DNA of 24,637 nt, taken from contig CAZSCK010000039.1 in the NCBI GenBank assembly GCA_964605385.1, forward strand, positions 1 through 24,637, written 5' to 3'. The number at the start of each line of letters is the position of its first letter. Within the stretch, counting starts at the first letter, position 1. Origin of the DNA: JAGLTQ01 sp964605385. GTDB lineage: Bacteria > Pseudomonadota > Gammaproteobacteria > UBA6429 > Thiohalophilaceae. Below the pieces are notes generated by a model. The model was not told where the DNA came from, did not search any database, and saw nothing but the letters and a program-made list of their open reading frames with translations. The translations under genes were made by a program, and so were the position numbers. Shown here piece by piece: positions 22,466-24,637 of this stretch.

Positions 22466-22502
22466 ATAGGAATTACCAATTAAATATATATAAATAAACG
22501 AT
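22466..22502 (+). promoter_or_regulatory. OxyR-type operator of catalase
   Basis: ATAG (22466-22469), CAAT (22477-22480), ATAT (22488-22491), CGAT (22499-22502), each seven bases apart: 13 of 16 to consensus. The right half (ATATAAATAAACGAT) is identical to that of the oxyR site. TTCACA (22503-22508; 5/6 to TTGACA) directly abuts it as -35; the -10 is poor, as expected for an activator-dependent promoter. Confidence 0.78.
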
Positions 22503-22590
22503 TTCACAAATAAGTTTTTTTACCGAAACTAAAGATATACCCGCTCACATGAGTAGGTAAAAAAATTAATCAACAAGTAAGGAGTACAAA

Positions 22591-24048
22591 ATGAGTGATA
22601 ATAAAAAGCTAACAATGACCAATGGTTGTCCGGTAGCAGACAATCAGAATGTACAGACTGCAGGACCGCGCGGTCCGATGCTATTACGAGATATTTGGTT
22701 TCTGGAAAAACTGGCACATTTTGATCGTGAAGTGATCCCTGAAAGACGTATGCACGCTAAAGGTTCTGCGTCCTATGGTACGTTTACCGTGACACATGAT
22801 ATTAGCAAATATACCAAGGCTAAGTTGTTTTCTGAAGTTGGTAAAAAAACAGATATCTTTTTGCGTTTTTCAACTGTTGCTGGTGAGCGTGGTGCAGCCG
22901 ATGCTGAGCGTGATATTCGTGGTTTTGCAGTTAAGTTTTATACAGAAGAAGGCAACTGGGATATGGTTGGTAACAATACTCCAGTCTTTTTCTTACGTGA
23001 TCCCTTGAAATTCCCTGATCTTAATCATGCCGTTAAACGCGATCCACGTACCAATATGCGTAGTGCACAGAACAACTGGGATTACTGGACGTTGTTACCG
23101 GAAGCCTTACATCAGATTACAATTTTAATGAGTGATCGTGGTAACCCGCGCAGCTATCGCAACATGCATGGTTTCGGAAGTCATACTTTCAGTTTTATTA
23201 ATGCTGATAATGAACGTTACTGGGTTAAGTTTCATTTCAAGAGCCAGCAGCCGATTGAAAACCTGACTGATCAGGAAGCAGAAGAATTGGTTGGTAAAGA
23301 CCGTGAGAGTCATCAGAAGGATCTTTATGAGGCGATTGAAAATGGCGACCATCCTCGTTGGGATTTCAAAGTGCAAATTATGCCAGAAGCTGATGCGCAG
23401 AATTACCGCTTCCATCCTTTCGATTTAACCAAGGTATGGCCGCATAAAGACTATCCATTGATCGATGTGGGTGTGTTGGAATTAAATCGTAATCCAGATA
23501 ACTACCATGCTGAAGTTGAGCAGTCAGCTTTTAGTCCTGCTAACATTGTTCCGGGTATTGGTTTCTCTCCCGATAAGATGTTACAGGGGCGTTTATTTTC
23601 TTACGGTGATGCACATCGATATCGTCTTGGTGTAAACCATGCACAAATTCCGGTAAATGCAGCACGTTGTCCGGTTAATAGTTTCCATCGTGATGGTGCT
23701 ATGCGTGTTGATGGGAACTTTGGCAGTACCAAAGGTTATGAGCCAAATAGTCTTGGTTTGTGGCAGGATCAGCGGCAACAGCGGGAGCCGTCATTGGAGT
23801 TGTATGGCCCGGCCGATAACTGGGACTATCGTGAAGACGATGATGATTACTACACCCAGCCAGGTGATCTGTTCCGTATTATGACACCGGCACAGCAACA
23901 GGTGTTGTTTGAAAATACAGCACGCTCTGTTGGTGGTGCAGATGTTGAAGTACAAAAACGTCATATTAGTAATTGTATGAAGGCAGATCCTGCTTATGGT
24001 AAAGGTGTGGCAGATGCTTTGGGTATTTCACTCTCTGATATGGAATAA
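22591..24048 (+). CDS. katA: Monofunctional haem catalase, small-subunit type
   Basis: Splits hydrogen peroxide into water and oxygen in the cytoplasm; the family is tetrameric. The 485 residues match small-subunit catalases with no C-terminal flavodoxin-like domain. The essential histidine is H55 in RRMHAKGSASYG, the distal asparagine N128 in VGNNTPVFF, and the haem-iron tyrosine Y338 in RLFSYGDAHRYRLG. No signal peptide is seen. TAAGGAG gives a strong ribosome-binding site. An OxyR-type operator sits about 90 bases upstream, so peroxide induction is expected. The 3' side has a hairpin (24082-24106) and a small open frame, not the ankyrin gene found beside some catalases. The symbol katA is by family; paralogue naming (katA or katB) cannot be settled here. 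Confidence 0.96.
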   Translation: MSDNKKLTMTNGCPVADNQNVQTAGPRGPMLLRDIWFLEKLAHFDREVIPERRMHAKGSASYGTFTVTHDISKYTKAKLFSEVGKKTDIFLRFSTVAGERGAADAERDIRGFAVKFYTEEGNWDMVGNNTPVFFLRDPLKFPDLNHAVKRDPRTNMRSAQNNWDYWTLLPEALHQITILMSDRGNPRSYRNMHGFGSHTFSFINADNERYWVKFHFKSQQPIENLTDQEAEELVGKDRESHQKDLYEAIENGDHPRWDFKVQIMPEADAQNYRFHPFDLTKVWPHKDYPLIDVGVLELNRNPDNYHAEVEQSAFSPANIVPGIGFSPDKMLQGRLFSYGDAHRYRLGVNHAQIPVNAARCPVNSFHRDGAMRVDGNFGSTKGYEPNSLGLWQDQRQQREPSLELYGPADNWDYREDDDDYYTQPGDLFRIMTPAQQQVLFENTARSVGGADVEVQKRHISNCMKADPAYGKGVADALGISLSDME

Positions 24049-24081
24049 GAGGTGTGTAATTAAAAACAGCAGGTAAAAATA

Positions 24082-24106
24082 GTGGGGTGTCGAATTGACA
24101 CCTCAC
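24082..24106. terminator. Hairpin after catalase
   Basis: GTGGGGTGTC (24082-24091) pairs with GACACCTCAC (24097-24106), ten pairs with one G-T, loop GAATT. On the plus strand no T-run follows, so it may stabilise or process the katA mRNA; leftward it is followed by TATTTTT. Confidence 0.5.
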
Positions 24107-24124
24107 ATTATTAAACAGGATTTT

Positions 24125-24274
24125 ATGATGAATAATCAAAGTAAACCAATACAAGAGCAGTATCGAAATGTAAGTTGGTTACAAGTATTAGCATTTGGTA
24201 TTGAAGGTGTATCTACAAAAGAGACAAGTCAATCACAGCAAATAACTAACTCGGTGTTTGTTGTTCTTCCTTGA
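24125..24274 (+). CDS. Small hypothetical protein downstream of catalase (49 residues)
   Basis: ATG at 24125 (or the next codon, 24128) opens MMNNQSKPIQEQYRNVSWLQ and so on to a TGA at 24272-24274. AGGA lies at 24117-24120, seven bases before the second ATG, a good spacing. The product has no membrane segment or signal peptide and I recognise no family. It may be a real small gene of the katA transcript or the remnant of a longer one. From 24275 to the terminator near 24355 nothing else is seen. Confidence 0.4.
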   Translation: MMNNQSKPIQEQYRNVSWLQVLAFGIEGVSTKETSQSQQITNSVFVVLP

Positions 24275-24354
24275 TTTTATTTACACTCGTTAAGAAATTT
24301 GCGGGTATATTTTAATAATAATTTCTAACGAGAAAATCAAAATAAATACAGGCA

Positions 24355-24386
24355 TAAAAAAACCAGTCTAAAAAGACTGGTTTTTT
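24355..24386. terminator. Bidirectional terminator
   Basis: Arms CCAGTCT (24363-24369) and AGACTGG (24374-24380), loop AAAA, flanked by a run of A on the left and TTTTTT on the right. It serves the rightward katA region and the leftward gene ending at 24409. Confidence 0.92.
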
Positions 24387-24408
24387 AGGATTTATGCTTT
24401 CTAAAATA

Positions 24409-24637
24409 TTAGAAAGTTAAGCCATGCCCATAGCCAATCATTGTTAGTAACATTGGAATTGACAGTACAGTGTTCGTACGTGATGCCATCAATGCAACGA
24501 ATTTTGCTTTAGCAATTTCGTCTGCACTATGTTCTTTACCATCAAGTCCAAGAATTTTCTTCTGGTTTGGCCAGATAAGAACCCAAACATTGAATAACAT
24601 AATAGTACCTAACCATGCACCAAGACCGATAACTTCC
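24409..24637 (-). CDS. Urate-oxidase-N/PuuD-like membrane protein, 5' part cut by window
   Basis: Only the last 75 or so codons are present; the frame continues beyond the right edge (upstream residues read EVIGLGAWLGTIMLFNVWVL). The visible part has a membrane helix running into IWPNQKKILGL, a short polar loop (DGKEHSADEIAKAKF) and a second helix starting ASRTNTVLSIPMLLTM. WPNQK, ASRTN and LSIPM are recognisable marks of the Urate_ox_N (DUF989) family, whose cytochrome-linked members oxidise urate; shorter members without the cytochrome domain exist, and this one ends soon after the helix without such a domain. A role in purine breakdown is therefore only suggested. It ends just before a bidirectional terminator. 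Confidence 0.72.
   Translation of the reverse strand, partial: EVIGLGAWLGTIMLFNVWVLIWPNQKKILGLDGKEHSADEIAKAKFVALMASRTNTVLSIPMLLTMIGYGHGLTF

Overview
The window looks like chromosome of an AT-rich, flagellated, aerobic gammaproteobacterium. The clues are an ArgA-type (kinase-fold plus GNAT) acetylglutamate synthase, a true Dam methylase, the rppH-ptsP pair beside a HAD phosphatase, an OxyR with C199/C208 spacing as in E. coli, a YgiM-type SH3 protein and a general porin. I do not name a genus. No tRNA, rRNA, CRISPR array, prophage or insertion sequence was found. Both end genes are cut by the window.

Layout. (1) 1-1696, leftward: ATPase (cut) and FecCD-type permease of an iron-complex or cobalamin importer. 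(2) 1826-5024, rightward: three genes that look like a chemotaxis side module, namely an HPt protein with a degenerate receiver, a ParA/MinD-like ATPase and a receptor-like protein with almost no periplasmic part. Excellent sigma-28 (FliA) promoter matches precede the first and third, and a FliA-like -10 precedes the second. (3) 5028-8745: HAD phosphatase, then divergently rppH and ptsP. A candidate RNA pseudoknot lies between rppH and ptsP. (4) 8762-11810: a DUF3800 protein follows ptsP; facing it, argA and dam form a leftward pair. (5) 11811-15154: a repeat-like non-coding block, ygiM, a porin, a Sel1-repeat protein and a 150-bp element with inverted ends. (6) 15155-17380: argD-argF behind an apparent attenuator. 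(7) 17552-24386: a peroxide-defence cluster of glutathione reductase, a peroxiredoxin-glutaredoxin fusion, DyP peroxidase, OxyR, a small uncharacterised protein and catalase. Three OxyR-type operators sit in its promoters. (8) 24409-24637: end of a urate-oxidase-N-type membrane protein.

How they work together. Catalase and DyP remove peroxide directly. The Prx-Grx fusion removes it using glutathione, which Gor regenerates from NADPH. OxyR probably senses peroxide and controls the set; its operators abut the -35 positions of the fusion, the small protein and catalase. ArgA, ArgD and ArgF are arginine biosynthesis steps, split into two leftward units. The strongest leads for undescribed biology are the FliA-linked HPt/pseudo-receiver, ParA and short-receptor module; the OxyR-linked 101-residue protein; the argD leader; and the ptsP 5' pseudoknot.
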